A stretch of DNA of 64,000 bases, taken from NCBI GenBank assembly GCA_003242685.1, contig QGVD01000001.1, positions 62,001 through 126,000 of the forward strand. The letters run 5' to 3'. Source of the stretch: Pseudomonadota bacterium (GTDB lineage: Bacteria; Pseudomonadota; Gammaproteobacteria; Steroidobacterales; Steroidobacteraceae). Of the stretch, positions 43,766 through 51,918 are shown piece by piece (positions within the stretch are counted from its first letter, which is position 1; each line of letters starts with the position of its first letter). The position numbers and the translations under genes were made by a program. Under the pieces are notes generated by a model. That model searched no databases and had not been told where the DNA came from. It worked only from the letters and a program-made list of their open reading frames with translations.

Positions 43766-45055
43766 ATGCCCGTGATCTCCGCGTTTTCCGATACCTGCCG
43801 CGCCCCGGACGACGTGCTCGCGTGCTACACGCGGATCCGCGCCGCGACCGGGCTGCTCTGCCGGCCGCTCGCCCCCGAAGACTGCGTCGTGCAGTCGATG
43901 CCCGACGCCAGTCCGGCGAAGTGGCACCTCGCGCACACGAGCTGGTTCTTCGAGGAGTTCGTCCTGCGGCGCTTCGCTGCGCAGTATCGCCTCTTCGACG
44001 AACGTTACTCGTTCCTGTTCAACTCCTATTATCAGACAGTCGGTCCGATGCACGAGCGGCCGCGGCGCGGACTCCTGTCACGCCCCACCGTACAGGAGAT
44101 TCTGGCGTATCGGGCGCACGTCGACGAGCACATGCACGAGCTGCTCGCGCGGCGCGGTGAGCACGCAGAGCTCGCGGACCTCACGACGCTCGGCCTGCAT
44201 CACGAGCAACAGCACCAGGAGCTGCTGCTCACCGATATCAAGCATCTCTTCTCCTGCAATCCTCTGCTTCCCGCGTATTCGGAAACCCGGGCACCGCCCC
44301 GGCGCACATCGCCGCCGCTCACCTGGCATCGCTTCGACGGCGGACTCGCGGACATCGGCTTTGCGGGAGAAGGGTTCTGCTTCGACAACGAGATGCCGCG
44401 GCATCGCGTATTCCTCGAGCCCTTCGAGCTCGCGAGCCGTCCGGTGACGAACGAGGAGTTCCGTGAGTTCGTCCTGGACGGTGGATACCGCCGCGCCACC
44501 CTCTGGCTTTCCGACGGCTGGACGATCGTGCAGCACGAGGGGTGGCGGCATCCGCTGTACTGGAACGACTCACTGGATGCGGAGTTCACGCTCTCCGGAC
44601 TGCGCGAGCTCGATCCGCAGGCGCCCGTCTGCCACGTCAGCTACTACGAGGCGGATGCGTTCGCCCGCTGGGCGGAGGCGCGCCTTCCCACCGAGCAGGA
44701 GTGGGAAGCGGCGGCGGGCGCAGTGCCGGTGAGCGGCAACTTCGCGGATTCGGCGTACCTGCATCCGATTCCCGCGGCTCCTCCTGCGAAGGAGAACGCG
44801 TCGCACGCGCTGCTGCAGATCTTCGGCGACGTGTGGGAATGGACCGCATCGGCGTACGCGCCGTACCCGGGCTACGCGCCGCTCCCCGGGGCGCTCGGCG
44901 AATACAACGGCAAGTTCATGGTGAACCAGCTCGTGCTGCGCGGCGGCTCGTGCGCGACACCTCCCGGACACGCACGCGCGAGTTACCGCAATTTCCTTCA
45001 ACCGGCTGCACGCTGGCAGTTCAGCGGTGCGCGCCTCGCGAGGAGCGTGAGATGA
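43766..45055 (+). CDS. egtB: Ergothioneine biosynthesis sulfoxide synthase EgtB
   Basis: A 429-aa protein: an N-terminal DinB-like helical domain (about 10-165) with the iron ligands (H54/H57 in AKWHLAHTSWFF; H146 and H150 in LHHEQQHQE), and a C-terminal FGE-sulfatase/C-type-lectin domain ending GGSCATPPGHARASYRN. EgtB joins Cys or gamma-Glu-Cys to hercynine with O2, forming the sulfoxide on the way to ergothioneine. The start at 43766 is chosen because the sigma-54-type promoter lies at 43677-43692, after the longer in-frame start. It overlaps egtD (ATGA). Confidence 0.92.
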   Translation: MPVISAFSDTCRAPDDVLACYTRIRAATGLLCRPLAPEDCVVQSMPDASPAKWHLAHTSWFFEEFVLRRFAAQYRLFDERYSFLFNSYYQTVGPMHERPRRGLLSRPTVQEILAYRAHVDEHMHELLARRGEHAELADLTTLGLHHEQQHQELLLTDIKHLFSCNPLLPAYSETRAPPRRTSPPLTWHRFDGGLADIGFAGEGFCFDNEMPRHRVFLEPFELASRPVTNEEFREFVLDGGYRRATLWLSDGWTIVQHEGWRHPLYWNDSLDAEFTLSGLRELDPQAPVCHVSYYEADAFARWAEARLPTEQEWEAAAGAVPVSGNFADSAYLHPIPAAPPAKENASHALLQIFGDVWEWTASAYAPYPGYAPLPGALGEYNGKFMVNQLVLRGGSCATPPGHARASYRNFLQPAARWQFSGARLARSVR

Positions 45056-46035
45056 CCGACTGCACACAGAACGCCGCGCTCCCTCTGCGCGATCAGCATC
45101 CTGCGCCGTCGGCGCTCACCGAGCAGTTGATCGCGGGCCTGAGCGAAGATCCCAAGCGCGTGTCGTCTCTCTATCTCTACGACGAGCGAGGCTCGCGGCT
45201 CTTCGAGCGCATCTGCACGCTGCCCGAGTACTACCTCACGCGTACCGAGATCGCGATTCTCGATGCGCACGGCGACGACATCGCCGCGCGGATCGGTCCC
45301 GACGCGCTGCTCGTCGAGTTCGGCAGCGGAGCGAGCCTGAAGACGCGCCTGCTCCTCGACCGGCTCGTGCGGCCCTGCGCCTACGTGCCCGTCGATATCG
45401 CCCGCGCCGCGCTGCTCGAGGCGGCGCGCTCGATCACGCGCGACTATCCCGGGCTCGAGGTCCTGCCCGTGTGCGCGGACTTCATGCGTCCTTTCGACCT
45501 GCCGGAGCCGCGACGCCCTGCGCAACGCTCCGTCGTGTTCTTTCCGGGATCCACGATCGGCAATTTCGACGAGCCGGATGCGATCGCGCTGCTCGAGCGG
45601 ATGCGGCAGGTCGCGGGCACCGGCGGGGGCCTCGTGATCGGCACCGATCTCGTCAAGGACGTGTCGCTCCTCAAACAGGCGTACGACGACGCGGCCGGCG
45701 TGACGGCCGAGTTCAACCGCAACGTGCTCCTGCGACTCAACCGGGAGTTCGGCGCGGGCTTCGTGCCCGAAGCCTTCCGGCACGAGGCGGTCTGGTCGGA
45801 TGCGCATTCGCGCATCGAGATGCATCTGGTGAGCCTGCGGAAACAGTCCGTGGAGATCGACGGAACGCGCATCGCGTTCCTCCCGGGCGAGCGGCTCGTG
45901 ACGGAGCACTGCCACAAGTACACTCTCGCCGGCTTCGCGGCACTCGCCGCGGTGGCGGGCTGGCGGGTCGACCGTGCGTGGACGGATCCGCGCGGCTGGT
46001 TCGGGGTGCAGTACCTGGAGCCCGCTTCCGTGTAG
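45052..46035 (+). CDS. egtD: L-histidine N(alpha)-methyltransferase EgtD
   Basis: A 327-aa SAM-dependent methyltransferase that trimethylates histidine to hercynine. The EgtD family opens here with LSEDPKRVSSLYLYDERGSR, followed by LPEYYLTRTE, a SAM motif LLVEFGSGASLKTRLLLD, a second motif FFPGSTIGNF, and a C-terminal EHCHKYTLAGFAALA. It is coupled to egtB by a 4-bp ATGA overlap, making a two-gene ergothioneine operon. The final C-S lyase step has no gene here. Confidence 0.93.
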   Translation: MTDCTQNAALPLRDQHPAPSALTEQLIAGLSEDPKRVSSLYLYDERGSRLFERICTLPEYYLTRTEIAILDAHGDDIAARIGPDALLVEFGSGASLKTRLLLDRLVRPCAYVPVDIARAALLEAARSITRDYPGLEVLPVCADFMRPFDLPEPRRPAQRSVVFFPGSTIGNFDEPDAIALLERMRQVAGTGGGLVIGTDLVKDVSLLKQAYDDAAGVTAEFNRNVLLRLNREFGAGFVPEAFRHEAVWSDAHSRIEMHLVSLRKQSVEIDGTRIAFLPGERLVTEHCHKYTLAGFAALAAVAGWRVDRAWTDPRGWFGVQYLEPASV

Positions 46036-46065
46036 AGTTCGCCCGCAGCCACGTGGGGGTTCACC

Positions 46066-46614
46066 GTGGATCACGACAACGCACTCATCGATCTCAAGCA
46101 GACGATACGAACGATCCCGGATTATCCGAAGCCGGGCATCATGTTCCGCGACATCACGACGCTGCTGGGGAATCCGCGGGCGTTCCGGCGCGCCGTCGAC
46201 GAGCTGGTCCAGCCCTGGGCGGGCTCGAAGGTCGACCGCGTCGCCGGCATAGAGGCGCGCGGGTTCATCATCGGCGGAGCCGTCGCACATCAGCTCTCGG
46301 CGGGCTTCGTGCCCATCCGCAAGAAGGGCAAGCTGCCGCATACCACCGTGCGCGTCGCGTACTCGCTCGAGTACGGCATCGACGAGATGGAGGTGCACTC
46401 GGATGCCGTCGTCGCCGGCGACCGCATCATTCTCGTGGACGACCTGATCGCGACCGGCGGCACGGCGGAAGCCGCCGTGAAGCTGCTGCGCTCCATCGGC
46501 GCGGAGATCCTCGCCGCCTGCTTCATCGTGGACCTTCCCGATCTGGGTGGAGCGGAACGGCTGCGCGCGCTCGGCGTGCCCGTGCGCACCCTCGTGGCGT
46601 TCGAAGGGCACTGA
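46066..46614 (+). CDS. apt: Adenine phosphoribosyltransferase
   Basis: A 182-aa type-I phosphoribosyltransferase that makes AMP from adenine and PRPP. It starts with a GTG (encoding MDHDNALIDLKQTIRTIPDYPKPGI) and carries FRDITTLL, IEARGFIIGG and the PRPP loop ILVDDLIATGGTAEAA. The length matches the family (about 170-185 aa). It is 30 bp after egtD on the same strand and may be co-transcribed; adenine salvage is not obviously part of ergothioneine synthesis, though SAM turnover yields adenine nucleosides. Confidence 0.93.
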   Translation: MDHDNALIDLKQTIRTIPDYPKPGIMFRDITTLLGNPRAFRRAVDELVQPWAGSKVDRVAGIEARGFIIGGAVAHQLSAGFVPIRKKGKLPHTTVRVAYSLEYGIDEMEVHSDAVVAGDRIILVDDLIATGGTAEAAVKLLRSIGAEILAACFIVDLPDLGGAERLRALGVPVRTLVAFEGH

Positions 46615-46642
46615 CGCTGCGACCGGGCGGCAGCCGGGTCGC

Positions 46643-46658
46643 GGGAACGAAAGTTGCT
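46643..46658 (+). promoter_or_regulatory. Sigma-54-type (-24/-12) promoter
   Basis: GGGAACGAAAGTTGCT has GG-N10-GC spacing and a full TTGCT. The predicted start near 46669 leaves 23 nt to the ferritin-like gene at 46692, with AGGGGGAAG as ribosome-binding site. Confidence 0.7.
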
Positions 46659-46691
46659 TCTCGGGCCGAAGAATAAGGGGGAAGCCACGTC

Positions 46692-47282
46692 ATGCATCAG
46701 TCCGCCGTCGCCTTGGACTCTCAGCCGGTGCTCGATGTCCAGACGATCCGCGATCGCGCCCGCAGGCAGATCCAGAACGGCGCGGTGACGCCGAACTACG
46801 GCCTCGACAGGGACGTCGTTCTGCGCCTGCTCAACGAGGCTCTCGCGACCGAGATCGTCGCGGTGCTGAGCTACAAGCGCCAGTACTTCGCCGCCAAGAG
46901 CTCGGGCCTGCCGAATCTGGTCGCGACGCTCAAGGAGCACGCTTCGCACGACCAGGAGCACGCGGACCGGCTCGCCGAGCGCATCGCACAACTCGGTGGT
47001 CTACCCAACTTCTCGCCGGTAGGTCTCGCGCAGCGCAGCCACGCCGAGTACTGCGAGGGCGGACGATTGGCGGAAATCGTGCGCGATGCGCTGGTGATGG
47101 AGCGTGTGGCCGTCGAGAGCTACCGCGAGATGATCCGTTTCATCGGGGACGGCGACCCGACGACGCGCCGGCTGCTCGAGGATCTGCTCGCCGTGCAGGA
47201 GCAGCACGCGCGCAATCTCCTGAGTCTCGTCGAGGAAGTGTCTCTCACCGAAGCGTCCCGGGCCGTGCGGAGTCTGAGTTGA
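46692..47282 (+). CDS. Ferritin-like/bacterioferritin-type four-helix protein
   Basis: A 196-aa protein. After a 45-residue extension comes a four-helix bundle with a duplicated carboxylate pattern: LLNEALATEIVAVLSYKRQY, HASHDQEHADRLAERIAQLGG, LVMERVAVESYREMIRFIGD and LLAVQEQHARNL. The E-x-x-H pairs fit a di-iron site as in bacterioferritin and Dps-like oxidases. It probably stores iron or removes peroxide in the cytoplasm. The sigma-54-type promoter directly upstream groups it with hemerythrin and the other stress genes. Confidence 0.85.
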   Translation: MHQSAVALDSQPVLDVQTIRDRARRQIQNGAVTPNYGLDRDVVLRLLNEALATEIVAVLSYKRQYFAAKSSGLPNLVATLKEHASHDQEHADRLAERIAQLGGLPNFSPVGLAQRSHAEYCEGGRLAEIVRDALVMERVAVESYREMIRFIGDGDPTTRRLLEDLLAVQEQHARNLLSLVEEVSLTEASRAVRSLS

Positions 47283-47400
47283 CCTCCCGTCCCTGCCCCT
47301 CCCGCTCCGGCTTTGCGCCCTGCGCGTCGCGCACGGCATCGGCCGCGGGGACGGTGTGGGCGCCGGGCCGGACGGGCCGGGCACGGGTGTGAGGTGTGTT

Positions 47401-47643
47401 TCAGCGCGTTGCGGCGCTTCGCCCGCGGCTCGCGCTCCGGGTCACTCGGCTGCGGAACACCTGCGCGTCACGCCGATCCTGATCGCCTCCGCGTGACTTG
47501 CTCTTGGCCTTTTTCAGCGCTCCGCTGTCTACCCCTCCGGTGGCCTTCTTCCGTGCACCGCCCGTCTTCGCGACGAACTTGCGGGTGCGGGCGTTGTAAC
47601 GCCGCGCGGACTCGTAATCGCCCTCGCCTTGCACTCTACCCAT
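47401..47643 (-). CDS. Small basic protein, 80 aa
   Basis: An 80-aa Lys/Arg/Gly/Ser-rich protein (KTGGARKKATGGVDSGALKK, ending in repeated SR and AT pairs), likely a nucleic-acid-binding or stress-related disordered protein. Its start is set by AGAGGAGG upstream. A moderate -24/-12-like sequence (47678-47693) lies in front with a leader of about 24 nt. No family is named with confidence. It converges on the ferritin-like gene. Confidence 0.65.
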   Translation of the reverse strand: MGRVQGEGDYESARRYNARTRKFVAKTGGARKKATGGVDSGALKKAKSKSRGGDQDRRDAQVFRSRVTRSASRGRSAATR

Positions 47644-47677
47644 CTCGGCCCTCCTCTGGCGTCGGAGGTTCGATCTT

Positions 47678-47693
47678 AGCGAGCGCGGCGCCC
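47678..47693 (-). promoter_or_regulatory. Weaker sigma-54-like promoter
   Basis: Minus strand reads GGGCGCCGCGCTCGCT: spacing right, but the -12 is TCGCT and the -24 GGCGCC. Supported mainly by its position before the 80-aa gene. Confidence 0.35.
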
Positions 47694-47834
47694 GAAAGGG
47701 CGAATGTAGGACAGATCCGACGCAAGTTTCAGTGTGGATCCTGCGTACGCACATGCACCCGGCGACTCCGGGATCAGCGCAACCCGGATAGCTTGAGTGG
47801 ATGACCTCCCGGGACCTACGATCTTTGCTCGCCC

Positions 47835-47850
47835 TGGCGTGCGGCATGCT
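47835..47850 (+). promoter_or_regulatory. Weaker sigma-54-like promoter
   Basis: TGGCGTGCGGCATGCT: correct GG-N10-GC, with a -12 of ATGCT. The predicted start near 47861 lies 73 nt before the DUF883 gene. Confidence 0.4.
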
Positions 47851-47933
47851 GCTCGTGCTGATCGCATGACCTCACCCGGGAGCAACTGCGCAGGGAGCGA
47901 ACGACGAGCAATGAGCATCGAGGAGTAATCGCG

Positions 47934-48302
47934 ATGGACCAGCAGACGGCGGGCGACGCGAACGTCGCGGACCAGCTGCGCAGCATCGTTCACGAGGCAG
48001 AGGTGCTGCTCGAAGCCCTGAACGGCGTTTCCGACCAGTCGCTCGGCGATCTGCGGGAACGCGTGTACCGGGCGGTCGACACCGCGAAGGCGCGCCTCGC
48101 GGATCTGGAGCAGCAGGCCGACCAGCTCACACAGCGGGCCGCGCGCGCGGCCGAAACCTACGTGCGCGAGCATCCCTGGGCGGCGGTGGCCATCGGCGCG
48201 GCCATCGGGCTCATGCTCGGCGCGCTCATCGCGAGCCGTGCGGGCGGCGCACGCTCCGGCGAACGCTCCGCGCCGTCGGACGGCGCCGCGGAGGCACAAT
48301 GA
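47934..48302 (+). CDS. DUF883 (ElaB/YqjD-like) membrane-anchored protein
   Basis: A 122-aa protein: a long amphipathic helix region (about 8-80, QLRSIVHEAEVLLEALNGVS) followed by a single C-terminal TM (HPWAAVAIGAAIGLMLGALIAS), the layout of YqjD and ElaB, which tether ribosomes to the inner membrane in stationary phase. The start is supported by CGAGGAG upstream. It is the first gene of an overlapping trio like E. coli yqjD-yqjE-yqjK, and the stop overlaps the next ATG. Confidence 0.88.
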   Translation: MDQQTAGDANVADQLRSIVHEAEVLLEALNGVSDQSLGDLRERVYRAVDTAKARLADLEQQADQLTQRAARAAETYVREHPWAAVAIGAAIGLMLGALIASRAGGARSGERSAPSDGAAEAQ

Positions 48303-48700
48303 AGGACCCGGGGCGACCGCTCATCGGCCGCGGCAAATCCTTTCTCGAGCAGATCCTGCGCATGGCGCAGACGCGGCTCGAGCTGCTCAGCCTCGAGCTG
48401 CAGGAAGAAAAGCTCGCCCTCGCCCGTCAGCTCCGCCTCGCCGTGATCGGCGCAGTCTGCGCGTGGCTCGCGGGTCTCACGCTCGTACTGTGGATCGCGC
48501 TCGCCGTTTCGCCCGAGGTGCGATTCGTCCTGCTCGGCGTGCTGTTCTTCGTGCTCCTCATCGCAAGCATCGTCGCGTTCGTCCTGCTGCGCCGCGGAGC
48601 GCGTCGTGAGCCGCTCTTCGCCCGTCTGATCCAGCAGCTTCGCGCGGATCGCGCTGCGCTCGATCAGGAACTCGGTCAGGAGCTCAGTCAGGAGCCATGA
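48299..48700 (+). CDS. YqjE-like (DUF1469) membrane protein
   Basis: A 133-aa protein with an amphipathic N-terminus (LEQILRMAQTRLELLSLELQ), two TM segments (about 45-70 and 76-98) and a charged C-terminus. It shares its layout with the 6469-6918 product. It overlaps the DUF883 gene (ATGA) and the next gene (ATGA). Probably part of a membrane assembly with its neighbours; no enzymatic motif. Confidence 0.85.
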   Translation: MKDPGRPLIGRGKSFLEQILRMAQTRLELLSLELQEEKLALARQLRLAVIGAVCAWLAGLTLVLWIALAVSPEVRFVLLGVLFFVLLIASIVAFVLLRRGARREPLFARLIQQLRADRAALDQELGQELSQEP

Positions 48701-48936
48701 GCGCACGCGCGGATGCGGAGCGGATCGCGCAGCGCCGCCGGCTGCTCGAGATCGAAGCGGAGATGCAGCGCATCGCGCTTGCGGCGACATTCGCGGCGTG
48801 GGAAGAGCGGCGCGTCACGGCCTGGGCCGCCACGCTCGGCACGCTCGCGCTGCAGCTCCTCGCGATTCCGCGCATCCGCTGGCTCCTCCTCGCGAGCGTG
48901 CTCGCGAAGCTCAAGCCCAGGTCCCGCAGATCCTGA
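48697..48936 (+). CDS. YqjK-like small protein
   Basis: A 79-aa protein, Arg/Ala-rich with a helical N-terminus (ERIAQRRRLLEIEAEMQRIA) and a short hydrophobic stretch (LGTLALQLLAIPRIRWLLLA). The position and overlap after the YqjE-like gene match yqjK in enterics. It ends 154 bp before the sensor kinase gene. Confidence 0.75.
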   Translation: MSARADAERIAQRRRLLEIEAEMQRIALAATFAAWEERRVTAWAATLGTLALQLLAIPRIRWLLLASVLAKLKPRSRRS

Positions 48937-49003
48937 GCTTTTGCCTCGTCGGGCGGTACCCCCGTTCCGCATTCCGCGCTGGCGGCTCCGTGATCGCGGA
49001 GTG

Positions 49004-49019
49004 TGGCCCGGCGCTTGCA
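49004..49019 (+). promoter_or_regulatory. Sigma-54-type (-24/-12) promoter of the sensor kinase
   Basis: TGGCCCGGCGCTTGCA differs from the consensus TGGCACG-N4-TTGCA at a single specified base. The predicted start near 49030 gives a 61-nt leader to the kinase start at 49091. Confidence 0.78.
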
Positions 49020-49090
49020 TCGGGCTCGGGCGTGATCCTCCGCCAGCATCCTTGCGCATCCGCCCGGCGGATGCCGGACATTGCACGTCG

Positions 49091-50503
49091 ATGACGGAAG
49101 CAGAGAACGAAACCGCGGAGCCGAAACTCACCTGGTCCGCGCTGCGGCTGCTGCCGCCCGTCATCTGGGTTCCGCTCTCCGCGGTCCTGCTCGCGAGCCT
49201 CACGGTCACGGGGCTCAGTGAATGGTCCGCCTGGCGGACACGACTCTCCGGCGAGCGCGTCGCCGAGATCCTGCATCGACTCGACGCACTGGGCGATCTG
49301 AAATCGCTGGTGCTCGACGTCGAGACGGGCGAGCGCGGTTACCTGCTGACGCGCGATCCCGTGTATCTCGAGCCCTTCGTGACGGCCGTGAAGCGCATCC
49401 CCGAGGCGAAGAGCGTACTGCGCGAGCTCGTTTCCGGTGCACCCGAGGCCGAGCGGCGCGTGGAGCGCATCGGCGAGCGCGTCGACCAGTTCGTCGAGAA
49501 CGCCACCCGCATGGTGGAGCTGCACAACGACGGGCGCACGGAGCTCGCGCTCGGCCTGCTGCGCTCGGGCGCCGGCCGACAGCTCATGGAGGAGTTCCGC
49601 TCGGACATCGCATCGCTCGAGTCGCTCTCGCAGCAGGAGCTCACGCGTCTGCAGCGCGAGCAGCGCGCGAGCGCGTTCTGGTCACGCGTGAGCCTGATCG
49701 TGATGACGCTCGTCAGCCTCGGCCTGCTGCTCATCGTCACGCGCCTGTTCGTGCTCGAGGCGGTACGCCAGAAAGCGCTGCGCTCCGCCGCCGAGAAGGA
49801 GGCGAAGGAGCTCGAGAAGCTCGTCGACGCGCGGACGCGCGAGCTCTCGGAGCTCTCGACGCATCTGCAGGAGTTCGCGGAGAAGGAGCGCGCCGAGCTC
49901 GCCCGCAATCTGCACGACGAGCTGGGCGGACTGCTCACGGCCGCCAAGATGGATCTGTCGTGGCTCCAGAGCCGGGTCGAGGAGCCCGACCTGCGGCGGC
50001 GGCTCGAGCAGCTCGGTGACGTGCTCGACGAGGCGATGGACGTGAAGCGGCGCGTGGTCGAGGACCTGCGGCCGTCGCTCCTCGATCACTTCGGACTTCC
50101 GACCGCGCTGCGCGCGTATCTCGACTCCGCCTGCGCGAAGGCCGGTCTCGAGGCCGAGCTCGCCGTGATCGACGACTCCGAGCCGGTACCGAAGGACATC
50201 GCGATCGCCCTCTTCCGCGTCGTGCAGGAAGGGCTCACCAATGTCATCCGCCACGCCGACGCGCGGCACGTGCGTCTCGAGCTCGCGAGCGACGCACAGC
50301 GCTACGTGCTGCGGCTCAGCGACGACGGCCGCGGTTTCGACGCGCGCGATCCGCAGTTCCGCTGGTCGCACGGCCTCACGGGCATGAGACATCGCGTGCG
50401 CGCGCTGCGCGGACGTTTCGCGATCGACTCCGCGCCGGGACGGGGCACGACACTCAGCGTCGAGGTACCGAGGAAGGCGCCGGGCGCGACCGCCGCCGCG
50501 TGA
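49091..50503 (+). CDS. CHASE3-type sensor histidine kinase, NarX-like
   Basis: A 470-aa membrane kinase: TM1 (about 22-43), a periplasmic CHASE3-like helical domain (about 50-190, with LVLDVETGERGYLLT), TM2 (about 198-221), a coiled-coil linker, a HisKA_3 dimerisation domain with the phospho-His H275 (ARNLHDELGG) and an HATPase domain (VVQEGLTNVIRHADA, DDGRGFD). It phosphorylates NarL/LuxR-type regulators, one of which lies convergent at 50972-51610. Its own gene is under a sigma-54-type promoter. The sensed signal is unknown. Confidence 0.9.
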   Translation: MTEAENETAEPKLTWSALRLLPPVIWVPLSAVLLASLTVTGLSEWSAWRTRLSGERVAEILHRLDALGDLKSLVLDVETGERGYLLTRDPVYLEPFVTAVKRIPEAKSVLRELVSGAPEAERRVERIGERVDQFVENATRMVELHNDGRTELALGLLRSGAGRQLMEEFRSDIASLESLSQQELTRLQREQRASAFWSRVSLIVMTLVSLGLLLIVTRLFVLEAVRQKALRSAAEKEAKELEKLVDARTRELSELSTHLQEFAEKERAELARNLHDELGGLLTAAKMDLSWLQSRVEEPDLRRRLEQLGDVLDEAMDVKRRVVEDLRPSLLDHFGLPTALRAYLDSACAKAGLEAELAVIDDSEPVPKDIAIALFRVVQEGLTNVIRHADARHVRLELASDAQRYVLRLSDDGRGFDARDPQFRWSHGLTGMRHRVRALRGRFAIDSAPGRGTTLSVEVPRKAPGATAAA

Positions 50504-50516
50504 GGGCGGGTCCTCT

Positions 50517-50966
50517 TCAGTGGCTGGTGCGCGGCGGCGACCACTTCGACTGCCCGTCGGCGACGATGGCCTTGAGCAGCGAGATGTCGCGCATCTTGTC
50601 GAGGAAGTAGTCCGCGCCCGCCGCGAAGCAGTGGTCGCGCACGAAGTCCGACGCGTAGTTCGTGAGAACGACGATGAGCGGCTGCGTATCGGGCGGATAG
50701 AGCTGGCGTGCCTGGCGGATGACGGCGACGCCGTTCCCTTCCGAGAGCTCGATGTCGACCACCAGCACGTCGTAGAGGTCCTCCTGCAGCCGGGACATGG
50801 CCTCCGCCTGAGTCGCCGCATGTGCGGCGACGGCCACGCGGCCGGGCTCCGACAGCAGATCGACGAGGCGACGGCTCAGAACCTCCGAGTCCTCGATGAG
50901 CAGGATGCGGCGCTCACCCGATGGCGAGCCGTCGTAGCCCGGTGTGCGTGCCTCCGCGGAAGCCAT
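50517..50966 (-). CDS. Single-domain response regulator
   Basis: A 149-aa receiver-only protein: acidic pair in ILLIEDSEV, phosphoacceptor Asp in VLVVDIELSEGNG, conserved Thr in VVLTNYAS and Lys in FLDKMRD. It has 20-residue flanks and no output domain. It is 5 bp downstream of the LuxR-type regulator and convergent with the CHASE3 kinase, so the three form one two-component locus. It may compete with or relay to the LuxR regulator. Confidence 0.88.
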   Translation of the reverse strand: MASAEARTPGYDGSPSGERRILLIEDSEVLSRRLVDLLSEPGRVAVAAHAATQAEAMSRLQEDLYDVLVVDIELSEGNGVAVIRQARQLYPPDTQPLIVVLTNYASDFVRDHCFAAGADYFLDKMRDISLLKAIVADGQSKWSPPRTSH

Positions 50967-50971
50967 GGAGA

Positions 50972-51610
50972 TCACTGCAGCAGGTTGTTCTTGATCGCGT
51001 AGTAGGTGATGTCGGCGTTCGTCTTCATGCCCATCTTCTCCAGTATCCGCGTGCGATAGGTGCTGACGGTCTTGACGCTCAGATACAGCTTCGCCGCGAT
51101 CTCGGAGACGCTTCTGCCCTCGGCGAGCTTGCAGAAGATCTGGAACTCCCGCTCCGAGAGAACGCTGTGCCTCGGCTCGCCCGGTGCGCCCTGGATACCG
51201 CTCACCAGCACCTCGGCGAGCTCCGGGCTCACGTACCGGCCGCCGCGCACCGCGGCGCGGATCGCACGGCACAGCTCGTCCTCGTCGGCGCTCTTGCTGA
51301 CGAAGCCGCTCGCGCCCGCGCGCAGCACGTTGATGCCGTACTGCGTCTCGGGATAGGCGCTGAGCACCAGCGTCGCGACCGGCTCGTGATGTGTGCGGAT
51401 CTGCCTCAGCACGTCGAGCCCCGACATGTCAGGCAGCGACAGATCGAGCAGCAGCACGTCGCACGGCGAGCTCCTGAGCAGCGCGAGTGCTTCCCGTCCC
51501 GTGCGCGCTTCGCCTGCCCAGACGAGGTCGGGCTGACTGTCGATGATCTGCTTCAGCCCGATGCGCACGAGCTGATGATCGTCAACGACTGCGACTCGTG
51601 TGGATGGCAT
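50972..51610 (-). CDS. LuxR/NarL-family response regulator
   Basis: A 212-aa DNA-binding regulator: a receiver (about 4-120, VAVVDDHQLVR and VLLLDLSLPDMSG) and a LuxR helix-turn-helix near the C-terminus (LSEREFQIFCKLAEGRSVSE, AKLYLSVKTVSTYRTRILEKM). It is the natural partner of the CHASE3/HisKA_3 kinase next door. The start at 51610 gives a normal receiver N-terminus. A poor -24/-12-like sequence lies about 110 nt upstream. Confidence 0.9.
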   Translation of the reverse strand: MPSTRVAVVDDHQLVRIGLKQIIDSQPDLVWAGEARTGREALALLRSSPCDVLLLDLSLPDMSGLDVLRQIRTHHEPVATLVLSAYPETQYGINVLRAGASGFVSKSADEDELCRAIRAAVRGGRYVSPELAEVLVSGIQGAPGEPRHSVLSEREFQIFCKLAEGRSVSEIAAKLYLSVKTVSTYRTRILEKMGMKTNADITYYAIKNNLLQ

Positions 51611-51918
51611 GGCTCGCTTATCGTTGCCGTGAGGCCCGGTACCCGTCAACGCGGATGGATGGGGCGGGTGCGCACGTTCCGGCGCGATGCTCACCCGCTC
51701 ACGCTCCCGCTCGTGAACGCCGTGCTGCGGCAAGGGATATCCCCCCGGGAGAAACCTCGGTTGGCCTCCGGCGGAACGCGGCCGATGCCGTCCGTCTGCC
51801 GTTCAAGCCGTGGCAGTGAGCCTAAACGGCTGCTGCCGCAGCCGGAATGGGAGATGCGAACCGCACGACCCGGCGAGTGACCCGATCCCCTGTAGGAATC
51901 GTCCGACAGCCGCTGACG
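51611..51918. other. Intergenic region without a recognised gene
   Basis: This 308-bp gap separates the LuxR-type regulator (start 51610) from the end of the SemiSWEET gene (51919). No coding frame is convincing. The only signal is a poor -24/-12-like sequence on the minus strand near 51729-51744 (GGGGATATCCCTTGCC), too weak to call as a promoter. Confidence 0.5.

Noticed and set aside
51729..51744. Minus-strand GGGGATATCCCTTGCC upstream of the LuxR-type regulator
   Set aside because: Spacing is right, but the -24 (GGGATA) is poor and the leader would be over 100 nt.
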